The position numbers and the translations under genes are program-made. The notes under the pieces were generated by a model, which saw only the letters and a program-made list of their open reading frames with translations, had not been told where the DNA came from and ran no database searches. This document shows positions 1-9,594 of a stretch of DNA of 64,000 nt, one piece after another. Source of the DNA: Pseudomonas versuta. Its GTDB lineage: Bacteria; Pseudomonadota; Gammaproteobacteria; Pseudomonadales; Pseudomonadaceae. Location: NCBI RefSeq assembly GCF_001294575.1, contig NZ_CP012676.1, positions 248,001 through 312,000 of the forward strand. Direction: 5' to 3'. How positions within the stretch are numbered: position 1 is the first letter of the stretch; each line of letters starts with the position of its first letter.

Positions 1-456
1 AACCGCTGCAAACGCTCGCCCCTCTGTAGGAGCGAGCTTTTTATCGAGTCCATCAATATCAATAGCCTTGAACTGATGCCCGTTAGCCAGTCGTGGAGCA
101 ACTTTGCGATTGAGCGCGCTCAGGGCGCGTGACGCTGGCTCCGGGCACTACACAGCAATATTCGCAAGAGCAGTTTTGCTACCCGTCCGGCATTAGGATT
201 TTAACTAGGAAATATCCTAAAGACAGCTAGGAGTCATTGCCATAGTGTGCCCGCAGGCTGGTTTTATTTAAAAAATGGCACACGTGGCAAATCACTCCGC
301 AAGAGTGTTTGCAAACTTACCGGCCCGTCCCGTCAAGGAGGTACTTGCTTCAGGCAGCAGGTACCGCTGTTTGTTTTTTATCAATAAACAGCAAAGACAT
401 TTGCGGATTAATTACCTGTGAAATCCTGTCTGATGCCCGGTCGTGGAGATAAAAAA
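1..456. other. Intergenic region with REP fragment
   Basis: No convincing gene is seen here. Bases 24-50 hold a REP-like fragment of the 'TGTAGGAGCGAGC' type that is common between Pseudomonas genes. Around 192-226 there is an imperfect inverted repeat built on TTAGGAT and ATCCTAA, which could be an operator or a weak hairpin. A 48-codon open frame at 275-421 has no known match and is not called. Confidence 0.4.
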
Positions 457-1440
457 ATGTACGGATCCCTAGCAGAACAAGTACGTGAAACAGCGCAAAC
501 AGAACAATCTAAAGAGGACATGTTATTTGCCATTCTTGCCGGAATGAGCGGTATACATCCGGGAATGTCAGCCATAAACCTTGCAAGAAGCTATATGAAA
601 GTCTGTGCCGTCAGCGGGTTGAAGCTCAACCCTTACTTTGTCAAAGACGGCAATTGCGGACCCTCCCCTAAAACAGCCAAAATGCTTGCCAATCGCAATC
701 TTAAGGGTTTTGGCGTGGCTTCTACCGGTCTTGGACTGGCCGCATTGGCCCCTGCCATCTCACCAGTTCCCGCCCCCTTCTCAGTTGCCCGGCACGCCTC
801 TGCAACCACCTCGACAGCGATACATCTGCGCAGGCTTTCAGGATTGCTCGCGGCCTATCAACCCTTTGCAATAGGCGACGAACAAGTCGGCGATGCCATT
901 AAGTGGTTGCAACTGGCTATCGAAGTAAAGCTCGTAAAGCTGGCATTTCGGGGAACAGAAACCGCATTGTCTACCACCTCGACTCTGCTCTCATTTACCG
1001 GCATCGGTCTGGTCGGAAAGATCCCCATGATCATGATTAACGTGCAGCTTGAACTGGCCAGGCAAGGGGTAAGCAACAAATATGCAGCCCTGTGCAAAAT
1101 CGCGGCAATGGAGTTGCAATGGGCGGCATTTCTTGAACAAAAGGGCCATGGCACAACAATGGCGGAATTTAATGTCAGTACCGCTTTTCGAACGGACAGT
1201 ATCGAAAAGCTTGAACAACGAAAAATGATGCTGGGCGCGGCAATAACTTCCCAGGTACGCAGTCAGGCACTCGACGCCCGGACCGGTAACACCGGGTTGG
1301 GCCCGGCGACGCTGATCATTAAAGAAATCATGGCCAAACATACGTTCCAAGGGCTGTTCTGTTCGGAGCATGACTATAAAAGCATGATCAACGAGCCCGC
1401 GGGCTGGAATGCCATTGCGGCAAAGCTCATGAACGTTTAA
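457..1440 (+). CDS. Unknown protein with hydrophobic segments
   Basis: I do not recognise this 327-residue protein. The ATG at 457 is chosen because GGAG lies about 8 bases upstream; a GTG at 418 in the same frame would add 13 residues without a good ribosome site. Two stretches rich in Gly, Ala, Pro and Leu (about residues 85-110 and 185-205) are hydrophobic enough to touch a membrane, and the rest is soluble with basic patches. No secretion signal or catalytic motif stands out. Its 3' end overlaps the convergent lipoprotein gene by 14 bases. The coding character is good but the function is open. Confidence 0.6.
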   Translation: MYGSLAEQVRETAQTEQSKEDMLFAILAGMSGIHPGMSAINLARSYMKVCAVSGLKLNPYFVKDGNCGPSPKTAKMLANRNLKGFGVASTGLGLAALAPAISPVPAPFSVARHASATTSTAIHLRRLSGLLAAYQPFAIGDEQVGDAIKWLQLAIEVKLVKLAFRGTETALSTTSTLLSFTGIGLVGKIPMIMINVQLELARQGVSNKYAALCKIAAMELQWAAFLEQKGHGTTMAEFNVSTAFRTDSIEKLEQRKMMLGAAITSQVRSQALDARTGNTGLGPATLIIKEIMAKHTFQGLFCSEHDYKSMINEPAGWNAIAAKLMNV

Positions 1441-2230
1441 GACCGGCTTTCCAGGGGGTGTATTCAATCCGCTTGAACACGCTGGTCATGCCTTGGGCGT
1501 TAGGGGTGAAGCCCGGCATGGCGTTCAGGTCCAAGTGCTTGCAGCGTGAGATCAGGCCGCCGAGCAAGGCGTCATCCTGCTTGAACTCGGAGGGTCGCAG
1601 AACATGCGGGTCCAGGCTGGCTGCACATTCCTTTACATGGCCGCTGCTGTCGCTCATCACCAGCAGCGTTGCGATCCCGATGCTCTCGATGGGCTGAGCT
1701 GCGAACAGCTGCTTGAAGAGAAAATCGTTCTGCGCCTGATCCTGCAGCATCAGTGCACGGGCACTACGGTCCTGGGGGCTTAATCCGTTGAGTGGAAAAA
1801 CCGCGACCGGCGCCACGATATCGGTGGTTGTTTCCTTGGGGTCAATCAGCGACAACGGCACCCTGGGCAGAACCGATGTCCAGCAGATCGACAGCAGATC
1901 GTTGGCCAGGTGCGGGTTGTAAGGATAGATCTTGCGATCAAACTGCTTGTTCGGTTGAGTCTCGCAACCAATGACCTGGCTCTTCTCGTCAAGTTTGATC
2001 AGCAAATTGAAACTGCCATCCAGGTCGTTGGTGTTGGCCCGATAACCCGCACTGCGCAGCACATTGATGGTCAGCGCTTCAAAAGTTGCACGGTCTTGCA
2101 CCTGCTGCTGTTTTTGCGCAGGCGTGAGTGTCGCAGCGGACGGGTTCAAGGGGTCGCCGGCGATGCCGTCAGACTGGCAGCCTGCAAGTAACAGGCTGCA
2201 AAAGGCGAGGGTGATTGCGCGTTTAAACAT
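1427..2230 (-). CDS. Small predicted lipoprotein
   Basis: This is a 267-residue protein of unknown function with a clear lipoprotein signal: a basic start (MFKR), a hydrophobic core and the lipobox LLAGC at residues 14-18, so it should be lipidated and held in the envelope. The ATG at 2230 is preferred because an upstream in-frame start would bury the signal peptide. Several Cys residues in the mature part (for example GCETQ and SICW) could form disulfides in the periplasm. It ends inside the convergent gene to its left. No enzyme motif is recognised. Confidence 0.65.
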   Translation of the reverse strand: MFKRAITLAFCSLLLAGCQSDGIAGDPLNPSAATLTPAQKQQQVQDRATFEALTINVLRSAGYRANTNDLDGSFNLLIKLDEKSQVIGCETQPNKQFDRKIYPYNPHLANDLLSICWTSVLPRVPLSLIDPKETTTDIVAPVAVFPLNGLSPQDRSARALMLQDQAQNDFLFKQLFAAQPIESIGIATLLVMSDSSGHVKECAASLDPHVLRPSEFKQDDALLGGLISRCKHLDLNAMPGFTPNAQGMTSVFKRIEYTPWKAGLKRS

Positions 2231-2397
2231 GACGATCCTTGTACGGGAGGCAGACACGGTCGAGTCCTTGCAGACAGTTGGCGGCGCGCAGTTTATCCCA
2301 CTCCAGATCAATATTGCATATGAGTTTTATTCGTATTTGTCGGGGCGATGCTATTGCCATCGTGAGCCAGCGGGAGCTGTCACGATGGCTCTAGCCA

Positions 2398-3180
2398 CTA
2401 CTGCGGATGCCATCCCAGCTGGCTGGAGATTTGTTGTGACGCCTCCATCAGTTGTTTGACGTAGTCCTGTTTCAGTTCTTCGCGGAAGCGGAAGCACGGA
2501 AAGGACACGCTCATGCCGCCGATGACGTGGCCGAAGCGGTCTTTGATGGGGGCTGCCAGGCAACGCATGTTGTCTTCGAACTCTTCATGGTCTTCGCCAT
2601 AGCCTTGTTCTCGAACCAATGCCAGTTCCTTGAGGTAGTCCTCGATGCTGGTCAGCGTATTGGCTGTGCGGCGCTCGAAACTTTCTTCCTGCAAATGCGC
2701 CAGCAACTCATCTTCTTCCAGCCAGGCCATCAGTACTTTGCCGATGCCCGTGCAGTACAGCGGTGCACGCCGACCGATACGCGAGTACATGCGCAGATTG
2801 TATTTGGAGTCGATTTTGTGCACGTAGACGATGCTGCCTTCGTCGAGGATGCCCAGGTGTACGGTCTCGCCGGTCAATTCATTGATGCGGCGCATACCCG
2901 GTTCGGCTTCGCGCACGATATCCAGATGGGGCAGGGCCTGCGCCCCCAGTTCAAAGAGCCGGACGCTGAGCCGGTAGCGGTCCTCGGCATCCTGGACCAC
3001 ATAGCCACGCGCCTTGAGTGACTGCAAAAAGCGGTAAACCGTACTTTTTGACATCTCCAGTTTTTGCGCGATTTCGGAAACGCCACTTTCCTCGGGATGC
3101 TCGGCCAGGGCTTCAAGCACGGCCATGGTCCGGCCTACGGCCGAGACCAGTTCATTGTTCTGGGTGGTGCTGTTGTCCAT
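2398..3180 (-). CDS. kdgR: IclR-family repressor, KdgR-like
   Basis: This 260-residue protein has an N-terminal winged helix (recognition region MSKSTVYRFLQSLKARGY, about residues 43-60) and a C-terminal IclR effector domain. Stretches such as IVYVHKIDSKYNLRMYSRIG match enterobacterial KdgR closely, which is the basis for the name. KdgR represses hexuronate and 2-keto-3-deoxygluconate (KDG) catabolism and is released by KDG. It is divergent from kdgK, and two KdgR-like palindromes lie in the shared intergenic region, so it probably controls both itself and the catabolic genes to its right. The ATG at 3180 gives the expected family length. Confidence 0.88.
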   Translation of the reverse strand: MDNSTTQNNELVSAVGRTMAVLEALAEHPEESGVSEIAQKLEMSKSTVYRFLQSLKARGYVVQDAEDRYRLSVRLFELGAQALPHLDIVREAEPGMRRINELTGETVHLGILDEGSIVYVHKIDSKYNLRMYSRIGRRAPLYCTGIGKVLMAWLEEDELLAHLQEESFERRTANTLTSIEDYLKELALVREQGYGEDHEEFEDNMRCLAAPIKDRFGHVIGGMSVSFPCFRFREELKQDYVKQLMEASQQISSQLGWHPQ

Positions 3181-3230
3181 GGAGGCTCCAACGCAAATGT
3201 TAAAAACCCAAGGATATACCCGAGGGAATC

Positions 3231-3250
3231 AAAACGCTGTTTCATTTTTC
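3231..3250. promoter_or_regulatory. KdgR-like operator 1
   Basis: The segment AAAACGCTGTTTCATTTTT carries the right half (TGTTTCATTT) and most of the left half of the KdgR palindrome known from enterobacteria (AATGAAAC..TGTTTCATT). It lies about 50 bases before the kdgR start, so it probably serves autoregulation. Confidence 0.6.
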
Positions 3251-3293
3251 TTGACGGTGCATGAAATCTGATTAAACTCGGGCTCAAAGAGTT

Positions 3294-3315
3294 AAATGAA
3301 ACGCCGTTTCGAAAA
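3294..3315. promoter_or_regulatory. KdgR-like operator 2
   Basis: AAATGAAACGCCGTTTCGAA is a near-perfect palindrome with the TGAAAC/GTTTC(A) arms typical of KdgR boxes. It lies about 70-90 bases before the kdgK start, where it could block the catabolic promoter. The two boxes are centred about 64 bases apart, which would allow looping between bound dimers (inference). Confidence 0.65.
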
Positions 3316-3385
3316 TAATAAATGTGCAGTGCGACACATGCTGCACTCACGCAAAGCGACCCCTATAAAAACAAGGCGCGCACTG

Positions 3386-4378
3386 ATGACGGTAACGCTT
3401 GGGCAGTACCCCTCAGCCCGTCCCCCTCGGGTGGCGCTGGTAGGCGAGTGCATGATCGAGATGCGCGCTGAACCGGACGCGCTATACACCCAAACGTTCG
3501 GCGGTGACACGCTAAACGCGGCGGTCTACCTCTCTCGTCTGAGCGCGGGTAGCGCGATGGTTACGGACTACATAACCGCCATCGGCGCGGACTCTTTCAG
3601 CGTCGCCATGCGCCAGTTGTGGCGGGACGAAGGCGTTGGCGACCAGCATGTGCGTGTGATCAAGGATGCTCTGCCGGGGCTGTACTTCATCCAGACCGAT
3701 GAACAGGGCGAAAGACGTTTTGTGTACTGGCGTGGCGAAGCCGCAGCCCGGCGTGTATTCGACGGCCCTGACGCGGATGCGCTACTGCAGGCGCTGGCCG
3801 GTTACGACTATGTCTATCTGAGCGGCATCAGCCTGGCAATTCTCACGCCCGGCGGCCGCGAGCGCCTGATGGATGCCTTGCGCCAGGCGCGCCAGGCAGG
3901 CACCCGCATCGTTTTCGACAATAACTACCGTCCTCATTTGTGGCCTGATACGCAGACTGCGCGCCAGGTCTACAGCGACATGCTGCGCCTCACAGATCTG
4001 GCCCTGATTACCTGGGAAGACGACGTCGCCCTGTTCGGTTATGCCGATCACGAGGCGCTGTTCCAGGCCTATGCCGGGTTCGGGGTGGGCGAAGTGGCAC
4101 TCAAATGTGGTGCAGCGCCGTGTGTCATCCAGTGCGCGGCCGGGCGTTTCGAGGTGCCCGCCGAGCGGGTGCCGCGGATTGTCGATACCACCGCGGCAGG
4201 TGACTCCTTCAGCGCCGCTTACCTCGCGTGCCGCTTGCAGGGCGGCCCGCCGCAACTGGCTGCGCGCTGGGGGCACCAACTGGCGGCCCGGGTGGTTCAG
4301 CATCAAGGTGCGCTGATCCCCGTGGCAGCCATGCCGAGTCTGCACATGCCGTCTTTTTCTTCTGTCGCCGAGGCTTGA
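3386..4378 (+). CDS. kdgK: 2-dehydro-3-deoxygluconokinase
   Basis: This is a PfkB-family sugar kinase of 330 residues that phosphorylates 2-keto-3-deoxygluconate to KDPG, feeding the Entner-Doudoroff pathway. The substrate motif [13 protein letters not shown] lies at about residues 39-51 and the nucleotide/anion-hole signature DTTAAGDS at 267-274, with the Asp before the final Ser as catalytic base in this family. The ATG at 3386, with AAGG about 10 bases upstream, is preferred over an earlier in-frame ATG at 3296 that falls inside the KdgR box. It is followed after 4 bases by manD, so the two are co-transcribed. Family assignment is firm; the exact sugar rests on context. Confidence 0.88.
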   Translation: MTVTLGQYPSARPPRVALVGECMIEMRAEPDALYTQTFGGDTLNAAVYLSRLSAGSAMVTDYITAIGADSFSVAMRQLWRDEGVGDQHVRVIKDALPGLYFIQTDEQGERRFVYWRGEAAARRVFDGPDADALLQALAGYDYVYLSGISLAILTPGGRERLMDALRQARQAGTRIVFDNNYRPHLWPDTQTARQVYSDMLRLTDLALITWEDDVALFGYADHEALFQAYAGFGVGEVALKCGAAPCVIQCAAGRFEVPAERVPRIVDTTAAGDSFSAAYLACRLQGGPPQLAARWGHQLAARVVQHQGALIPVAAMPSLHMPSFSSVAEA

Positions 4379-4382
4379 TCGA

Positions 4383-5594
4383 ATGAAAATTATTGAAGCG
4401 CGGGTGATTGTCACGTGCCCCGGTCGCAACCTGATTACCCTCAAGATCGTCACCGATTCAGGTCTCTACGGTATTGGTGATGCCACTTTGAATGGCCGGG
4501 AAATGGCGGTGGTCGCCTACCTGCAGGAGCACGTGCTGCCCGCGTTGATTGGCCGTGATGCCCGGCGCATCGAGGACATCTGGCAATACCTGTATCGCGG
4601 TGCCTACTGGCGCCGTGGTCCGGTGACCATGACCGCCATTGCCGCCGTAGACGTGGCGCTGTGGGACATCCTGGCCAAGGCCGCCAACATGCCGCTCTAC
4701 CAGATACTCGGTGGCAAGAGCCGCGAACGGGTGATGGTCTACGGCCACGCCACTGGCAAGGACATTGACGGTTGCCTGGAAGAAGTCGCCCGCCATGTGG
4801 AACTGGGCTACAAGGCGGTACGGGTGCAATGCGGGATTCCGGGCATCGCCACCACCTATGGCGTCGCTAAACGCAGCGGCGAGCGTTATGAACCGGCCGA
4901 CAGCGATCTGCCTGCCGAGCATGTGTGGGACACCGCCAAGTACCTCAATCATGTGCCCAAGCTGTTCGCAGCCGTGCGTGAGCGATTTGGCGACGACCTG
5001 CACATCCTGCACGACGTCCATCATCGCCTCACGCCTATTGAAGCCGCGCGACTGGGCAAGGCGGTGGAGCCGTTCAATCTGTTCTGGCTTGAAGACTGTA
5101 CCCCGGCCGAGAACCAGCAAGCCTTTCGCCTGATCCGTCAGCACACCACCACGCCGCTGGCGGTGGGTGAGGTGTTCAATTCGATTCACGACTGCCGCGA
5201 GCTGATTCAGGAACAACTGATCGACTACATCCGCGCCACTCTGGTCCACGCCGGCGGTATCAGCCATGTGCGGCGCATTGCCGATTTTGCCGCGCTCTAT
5301 CAAGTGCGCACCGGCTTCCATGGCGCCACCGATCTGTCGCCGGTGACCATGGGCGCAGCGCTGCATTTCGATACCTGGGTGCCCAACTTCGGGATTCAGG
5401 AGCACATGCCCCACGACCCGCTGACCGACGCAGTTTTCCCTCACGCCTACCATTTTGCAGACGGTTATTTCACCCCCGGTGAAACCCCGGGGCATGGCGT
5501 GGACATTGATGAAGAACTGGCCGCCGAGTACCCCTACAAACGGGCAAGCCTGCCGGTCAATCGCCTTGAAGACGGCACGCTCTGGCACTGGTAA
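4383..5594 (+). CDS. manD: D-mannonate dehydratase, enolase superfamily (ManD/RspA)
   Basis: This 403-residue enolase-superfamily enzyme resembles ManD/RspA and should dehydrate D-mannonate to 2-keto-3-deoxygluconate, the substrate of the kinase just upstream. Residues expected for ManD are visible: acid metal ligands at Asp211, Glu237 and Glu263, and catalytic candidates Tyr159 and His213, each within one position of the numbering known for the family. The start overlaps nothing and lies 4 bases after kdgK. It is not homologous to UxuA, encoded 5 kb downstream, which performs the same reaction; low-activity RspA-type enzymes also exist, so the true substrate may differ. Confidence 0.85.
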   Translation: MKIIEARVIVTCPGRNLITLKIVTDSGLYGIGDATLNGREMAVVAYLQEHVLPALIGRDARRIEDIWQYLYRGAYWRRGPVTMTAIAAVDVALWDILAKAANMPLYQILGGKSRERVMVYGHATGKDIDGCLEEVARHVELGYKAVRVQCGIPGIATTYGVAKRSGERYEPADSDLPAEHVWDTAKYLNHVPKLFAAVRERFGDDLHILHDVHHRLTPIEAARLGKAVEPFNLFWLEDCTPAENQQAFRLIRQHTTTPLAVGEVFNSIHDCRELIQEQLIDYIRATLVHAGGISHVRRIADFAALYQVRTGFHGATDLSPVTMGAALHFDTWVPNFGIQEHMPHDPLTDAVFPHAYHFADGYFTPGETPGHGVDIDEELAAEYPYKRASLPVNRLEDGTLWHW

Positions 5595-5671
5595 GCGGCA
5601 TCGAAAGCTTTTTGCACGACTGTTTAATAACTATAAAAATCTGGACGCTGCGTCCGGGCAGGAGTTATCCG

Positions 5672-6703
5672 ATGAAAGCGTTTCAAGTAACAGCACCTTT
5701 TGAATTCGGCCTGGCCCAGGTCGCGACCACGCAGCCGGGACGCAGCGAGGTCAAGGTCGATGTGGCCTACGCCGGCATCTGCGGCTCGGACTTGCACATC
5801 ATTCACGGACAGAACGCCTTCGTGAAATTCCCCCGGGTCACCGGCCATGAGTTTTCCGGCGTGGTCAGTGAAGTTGGCGCAGACGTGGAGCACATCAAGG
5901 TTGGCGACCGTGTGTGTATCGACCCGGTTATCAGTTGCGGCACTTGCTACCCCTGCCGTATCAATCGGCCCAACGTGTGTACCCGCTTGCAAGTGATCGG
6001 TGTGCACCGCGACGGCGGCTTCAGCGAGCAGGTGTGTGTGCCGCAGAGCAATGTCCATCGCCTGCCGGACAGCATGTCGCTCAGCCATGCCGCGCTGGTG
6101 GAGCCTTACTCCATTGCCCTCAACGTGCTCGATCGCATGCAGCCGCACCCCGGCGACAGCCTGTTGATCTACGGCGCCGGAGTCATCGGCCTGACCCTGG
6201 TGCAAATGGCCCGTGCCTTGGGGCTGACCGATATCACCGTGACCGATGTGATTGACGAGCGGCTGGCCAACGCACGCTCTCTGGGTGCCACCCGCACCCT
6301 CAATGGCAAGGACGTCGATGTCGAGGCGACGATGCGAGAAGTGACCGGGGGCGAAGGTGTGCCGCTGATTGTCGATGCTGCCTGCATTCCGGCGCTGATG
6401 CCGCAAATGGTGCGTCTGGCCTCGCCTGCGGGCCGTATCGGCCTGCTCGGTTTCAGCACCACGCCCACCGATCTGGTGCAGCTGGAAATGATCAAGAAAG
6501 AATTGACGCTGGTGGGCTCGCGCCTCAACAACCGCAAGTTCGCGCGGGTGATTGAACTGATCGCCAGTGGCAAGTTGCAGGTTCAGGAAATGATCAGCCA
6601 TCGCATCCAGTTCGATGAGATGCCGGCGGCCATCGCGATGATCGAGAACCACCCCGAGCAGACCCGAAAAGTGCTGGTGCAAGTCAACAGTGACCATCAC
6701 TGA
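5672..6703 (+). CDS. Zinc-dependent alcohol dehydrogenase, RspB-like
   Basis: This is a 343-residue medium-chain dehydrogenase. It has the catalytic zinc motif CGSDLHI near residue 38, GHEF near 60, a structural zinc cluster of four Cys ([15 protein letters not shown], about 90-104) and a Rossmann motif GAGVIGL near residue 170. The ATG at 5672 follows GCAGGAG by 7 bases. Its neighbour manD suggests an RspA-RspB type pair; family members oxidise sugar acids such as L-gulonate or galactonate to keto acids. The substrate here is not determined. A similar enzyme is encoded at 21047. Confidence 0.8.
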   Translation: MKAFQVTAPFEFGLAQVATTQPGRSEVKVDVAYAGICGSDLHIIHGQNAFVKFPRVTGHEFSGVVSEVGADVEHIKVGDRVCIDPVISCGTCYPCRINRPNVCTRLQVIGVHRDGGFSEQVCVPQSNVHRLPDSMSLSHAALVEPYSIALNVLDRMQPHPGDSLLIYGAGVIGLTLVQMARALGLTDITVTDVIDERLANARSLGATRTLNGKDVDVEATMREVTGGEGVPLIVDAACIPALMPQMVRLASPAGRIGLLGFSTTPTDLVQLEMIKKELTLVGSRLNNRKFARVIELIASGKLQVQEMISHRIQFDEMPAAIAMIENHPEQTRKVLVQVNSDHH

Positions 6704-6727
6704 CTGGCGGCTACTCATCAAAGGGTG

Positions 6728-6784
6728 AGGGCGGGCAGCCCGCTCCCACAGCAGTTTTAGATTCACGTGCCCGATCACGGGCAC
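6728..6784. repeat. REP element and short hairpin
   Basis: Bases 6728-6752 contain a Pseudomonas REP palindrome (GCGGGCAGCCCGCTCCCAC). It is followed by a perfect 7-bp stem, GTGCCCG at 6767-6773 and CGGGCAC at 6778-6784, between the dehydrogenase and the transporter. The hairpins may separate or stabilise transcripts. Confidence 0.65.
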
Positions 6785-6818
6785 CCTCACCGAATAAAAC
6801 AACAAGCGGGAGGTTCCA

Positions 6819-8108
6819 ATGTTTGGTCAAGGCCGTACATTAATCATCATCATGCTGTTCCTGGCAGGCGTCATTAACTACCTGGATCGCTCTGCATTAT
6901 CCGTGGCGGCCCCGTTCATCCAGAAAGACTACGGTCTGACCACGGGTGAAATGGGCATGATTTTCAGCAGTTTTTTCGTCGGCTACGCGGCGTTCAACTT
7001 TATCGGCGGCTGGGCGGCTGACCGCTATGGTGCAAAAACCACACTACTGATCGCCATGGTGCTGTGGTCGTTGTTCAGCGGTTTGACCATCCTGACCATC
7101 GGCTTCGCCTCCCTGGTGTTTATCCGCATCTTGTTCGGCATGGGTGAAGGGCCGTTGAGCGTCACCACGAGCAAGATGGTCAACAACTGGTACACCCCGA
7201 AACAAAGGGCCAGGGCCCTGGGCACATCGATGTCCGGCACGCCTTTGGGCGGTGCTATTTCCGGGCCGGTGGTGGGCTTTATCGCCATCAGCTACGGCTG
7301 GAAGGTGTCGTTCATCATCATCATGTTGATGGGGCTGGTGTGGGCGGCAGTCTGGTACAAATTCGTCAAGGACAAGCCCACCGGCAAGGTCGCACAAGAG
7401 ATTGCAGAGGGCGAAGGTCAGAGTGAAGTAGCGGCGTTGCCGGTTCATCCTTTGCGTTATTACCTCAAGCAACCGACGGTGCTGTTCACCTCGCTGGCGT
7501 TCTTTTCCTACAACTACACGCTGTTCTTCTTTCTGACCTGGTTCCCCAGCTACCTGACCATGGCCCACGGCCTAAACGTCAAGGAGATGAGCATCGCCAC
7601 GGTCATTCCCTGGTTACTCGGCTTCCTGGGCCTGGCGCTGGGCGGTTTCATTTCCGACTACGTGTTCAAGAAAACCGGGCGAATGATGTTTTCGCGCAAA
7701 GTGGTGCTGGTGACGTGCCTGCTGGCCTGCGCCATTTGCATCGGCTTCGCAGGGATCGTCAAAACCTTGTATCCGGCGGTCATTCTGGTAGCACTGGCGG
7801 TGTTCTTCCTGTACCTCACCGGTGCGATTTACTGGGCAATCATCCAGGACACGGTGCCTGCTGCACGCGTCGGCGGTGTCAGCGGTTTCATGCATTTTCT
7901 GGCCAATACCTCGGGCATTATCGGGCCGACCCTCACCGGCTTTCTGGTGCAGTTCACCGGCTCGTTCACCAGTGCCTTCCTGCTGGCGGGGCTGCTGACC
8001 ATCATCGGCGCCGTCTGTGTGGCGCGCTATGTAAAACCTCTGGCCGTGTCTGATGGAGTACCAACGGACAGCGTGGTGCCTCGCCCGGCCCTGACTCAGC
8101 CCCACTAA
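6819..8108 (+). CDS. MFS transporter, hexuronate/aldarate type
   Basis: This 429-residue membrane protein has about 12 predicted transmembrane helices and the anion:cation symporter (ACS) family look: an N-terminal NYLDRSALSVAAP motif and the loop GGWAADRYGAK after helix 2. ACS members include ExuT and GudP, which import hexuronates or aldarates with protons. Its place between sugar-acid dehydrogenases and uxuBA makes glucuronate, galacturonate or a related acid the likely cargo. GGGAGG lies about 8 bases before the ATG. The next gene begins 11 bases downstream, so it heads or joins the uxuBA transcript. Confidence 0.85.
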   Translation: MFGQGRTLIIIMLFLAGVINYLDRSALSVAAPFIQKDYGLTTGEMGMIFSSFFVGYAAFNFIGGWAADRYGAKTTLLIAMVLWSLFSGLTILTIGFASLVFIRILFGMGEGPLSVTTSKMVNNWYTPKQRARALGTSMSGTPLGGAISGPVVGFIAISYGWKVSFIIIMLMGLVWAAVWYKFVKDKPTGKVAQEIAEGEGQSEVAALPVHPLRYYLKQPTVLFTSLAFFSYNYTLFFFLTWFPSYLTMAHGLNVKEMSIATVIPWLLGFLGLALGGFISDYVFKKTGRMMFSRKVVLVTCLLACAICIGFAGIVKTLYPAVILVALAVFFLYLTGAIYWAIIQDTVPAARVGGVSGFMHFLANTSGIIGPTLTGFLVQFTGSFTSAFLLAGLLTIIGAVCVARYVKPLAVSDGVPTDSVVPRPALTQPH

Positions 8109-8119
8109 GGAGAGAAACG

Positions 8120-9577
8120 ATGCCTGTCGTTCAACGCGTTCCCTCGGTGGCTGCCGAGGCCGGGGTCGGGATTGTGCATTTGGGCCTGGGAGCGTTTCAC
8201 CGCGCTCATCAGGCGGTCTATCTGCAGCGTCATCTCAATCGCCACGGCCAGAGCCAGTGGGGGGTGTGCAGTGCCAACCTGCGTTCCAATCGCGCGCTGG
8301 TCGAACTGTTGCGCGAGCAGCAAGGGCGCTATTGCGTGGCCGAGTACCGTGACCGTGAACAGGTGACGTTACGCGATATCACGGTAGTGCGTGAAGCGCT
8401 GTACGTGGGCGATGGCGGGGCTGAACTGGAGTTGCTGCTGCAGCACATGGCCGCTCCGGGCACCCGGATAGTGACCCTGACGGTGACTGAAAAAGGCTAT
8501 TACCTGAGCCCGGCCACCGGTCAATTGCAAGTCCAGGCCCCGGCGATTGTCCACGACCTTGCTCACCCCCGGACGCCACGGACCGCGCCGGGGATTGTGC
8601 TGGAAGCCCTGCGCCGCCGCTATGTCGCCGGGGTGCCGCCGTTCACCGTGCTGTGCTGCGACAACATGCCGGACAACGGCCAGCGCACCCGCCAGGCCGT
8701 GACTGGCCTGGCAGCGCCTCAGGACAGCGGCCTGGCGCAGTGGATCGCAGAGCAGGTGGCGTTTCCCGGTTGCATGGTCGACCGCATTGTTCCCGCGATG
8801 GATGCCCGGGCGTTCAGCCGCCTTGAGCAACAACTGGACTGCCATGACCGCGCGGCGGTGGTGTGTGAAAGCTTCAGCCAGTGGGTGATTGAGGACCACT
8901 TTCCCCTCGGACGCCCGGACTGGGAAGAAGAGGGCGTGCAGATGGTGGCTGATGTACGTCCGTTCGAAACCATGAAGTTGCGCCTGCTTAACGGCAGTCA
9001 CTCGCTGTTGGCCTACATCGGTTTGCTGGCCGGTCATGAGTCGGTATTCGAGGCCATCAGTGATGCAGATCTGGCGCTGTTTATCCGCCGCTATATGGCC
9101 GAAGAGGCGACGCCAACCCTGGACATGCCGCCGGGCATCGATGTCGCCGGTTATGCCCGCGACCTGTGCGCGCGCTTTGCCAATGACAGTTTGCAACACC
9201 GGCTGCGGCAGATCGCCATGGACGGCTCGCAGAAACTGCCGCAGCGCTGGTTGCAGGGCGCCCGGCAACTACTGGATGCGGGGCGCAGCATTGATTGCAC
9301 CGCACTGGGTGTTGCGGCCTGGATCCGCTATTGCACCGAACCGTTGCCGGGCCGCGAGGCGCAGGTAATCGACGATCCGTTGAGCGCCACCTTTGCCGAT
9401 ATTGCCGGACGTTTTGACGGCACCCTGCGGGTAGACGCTTTTCTCGACCTGGAGCAGGTGTTCCCGGCCGCGCTGTCGGCTCGCCCGGCCTTTCGTGATG
9501 CGGTGCAGCGTGCCTATAGCGCGTTGGAGCGAACCGGCATGGGCAAGCATTTAAAAACTTTTGCAGCACATAACTAA
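8120..9577 (+). CDS. uxuB: D-mannonate oxidoreductase (fructuronate reductase)
   Basis: This 485-residue enzyme of the long-chain mannitol dehydrogenase family reduces D-fructuronate to D-mannonate with NADH. The N-terminal nucleotide-binding stretch [15 protein letters not shown] (about residues 15-30) and the mid-protein motif [15 protein letters not shown] with the conserved Asn-x-x-His are typical. AAGGAG precedes the ATG. It is followed after 17 bases by uxuA, which consumes the product, so the pair forms the classical UxuBA module. Mannitol or arabinitol dehydrogenase is the alternative in this family, but context favours UxuB. Confidence 0.88.
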   Translation: MPVVQRVPSVAAEAGVGIVHLGLGAFHRAHQAVYLQRHLNRHGQSQWGVCSANLRSNRALVELLREQQGRYCVAEYRDREQVTLRDITVVREALYVGDGGAELELLLQHMAAPGTRIVTLTVTEKGYYLSPATGQLQVQAPAIVHDLAHPRTPRTAPGIVLEALRRRYVAGVPPFTVLCCDNMPDNGQRTRQAVTGLAAPQDSGLAQWIAEQVAFPGCMVDRIVPAMDARAFSRLEQQLDCHDRAAVVCESFSQWVIEDHFPLGRPDWEEEGVQMVADVRPFETMKLRLLNGSHSLLAYIGLLAGHESVFEAISDADLALFIRRYMAEEATPTLDMPPGIDVAGYARDLCARFANDSLQHRLRQIAMDGSQKLPQRWLQGARQLLDAGRSIDCTALGVAAWIRYCTEPLPGREAQVIDDPLSATFADIAGRFDGTLRVDAFLDLEQVFPAALSARPAFRDAVQRAYSALERTGMGKHLKTFAAHN

Positions 9578-9594
9578 CAAGAAGGGAGATGGAC

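Noticed and set aside
275..421. 48-codon open frame upstream of the first gene
   Set aside because: No clear ribosome site, no recognisable product, and its end runs into the next gene's region.
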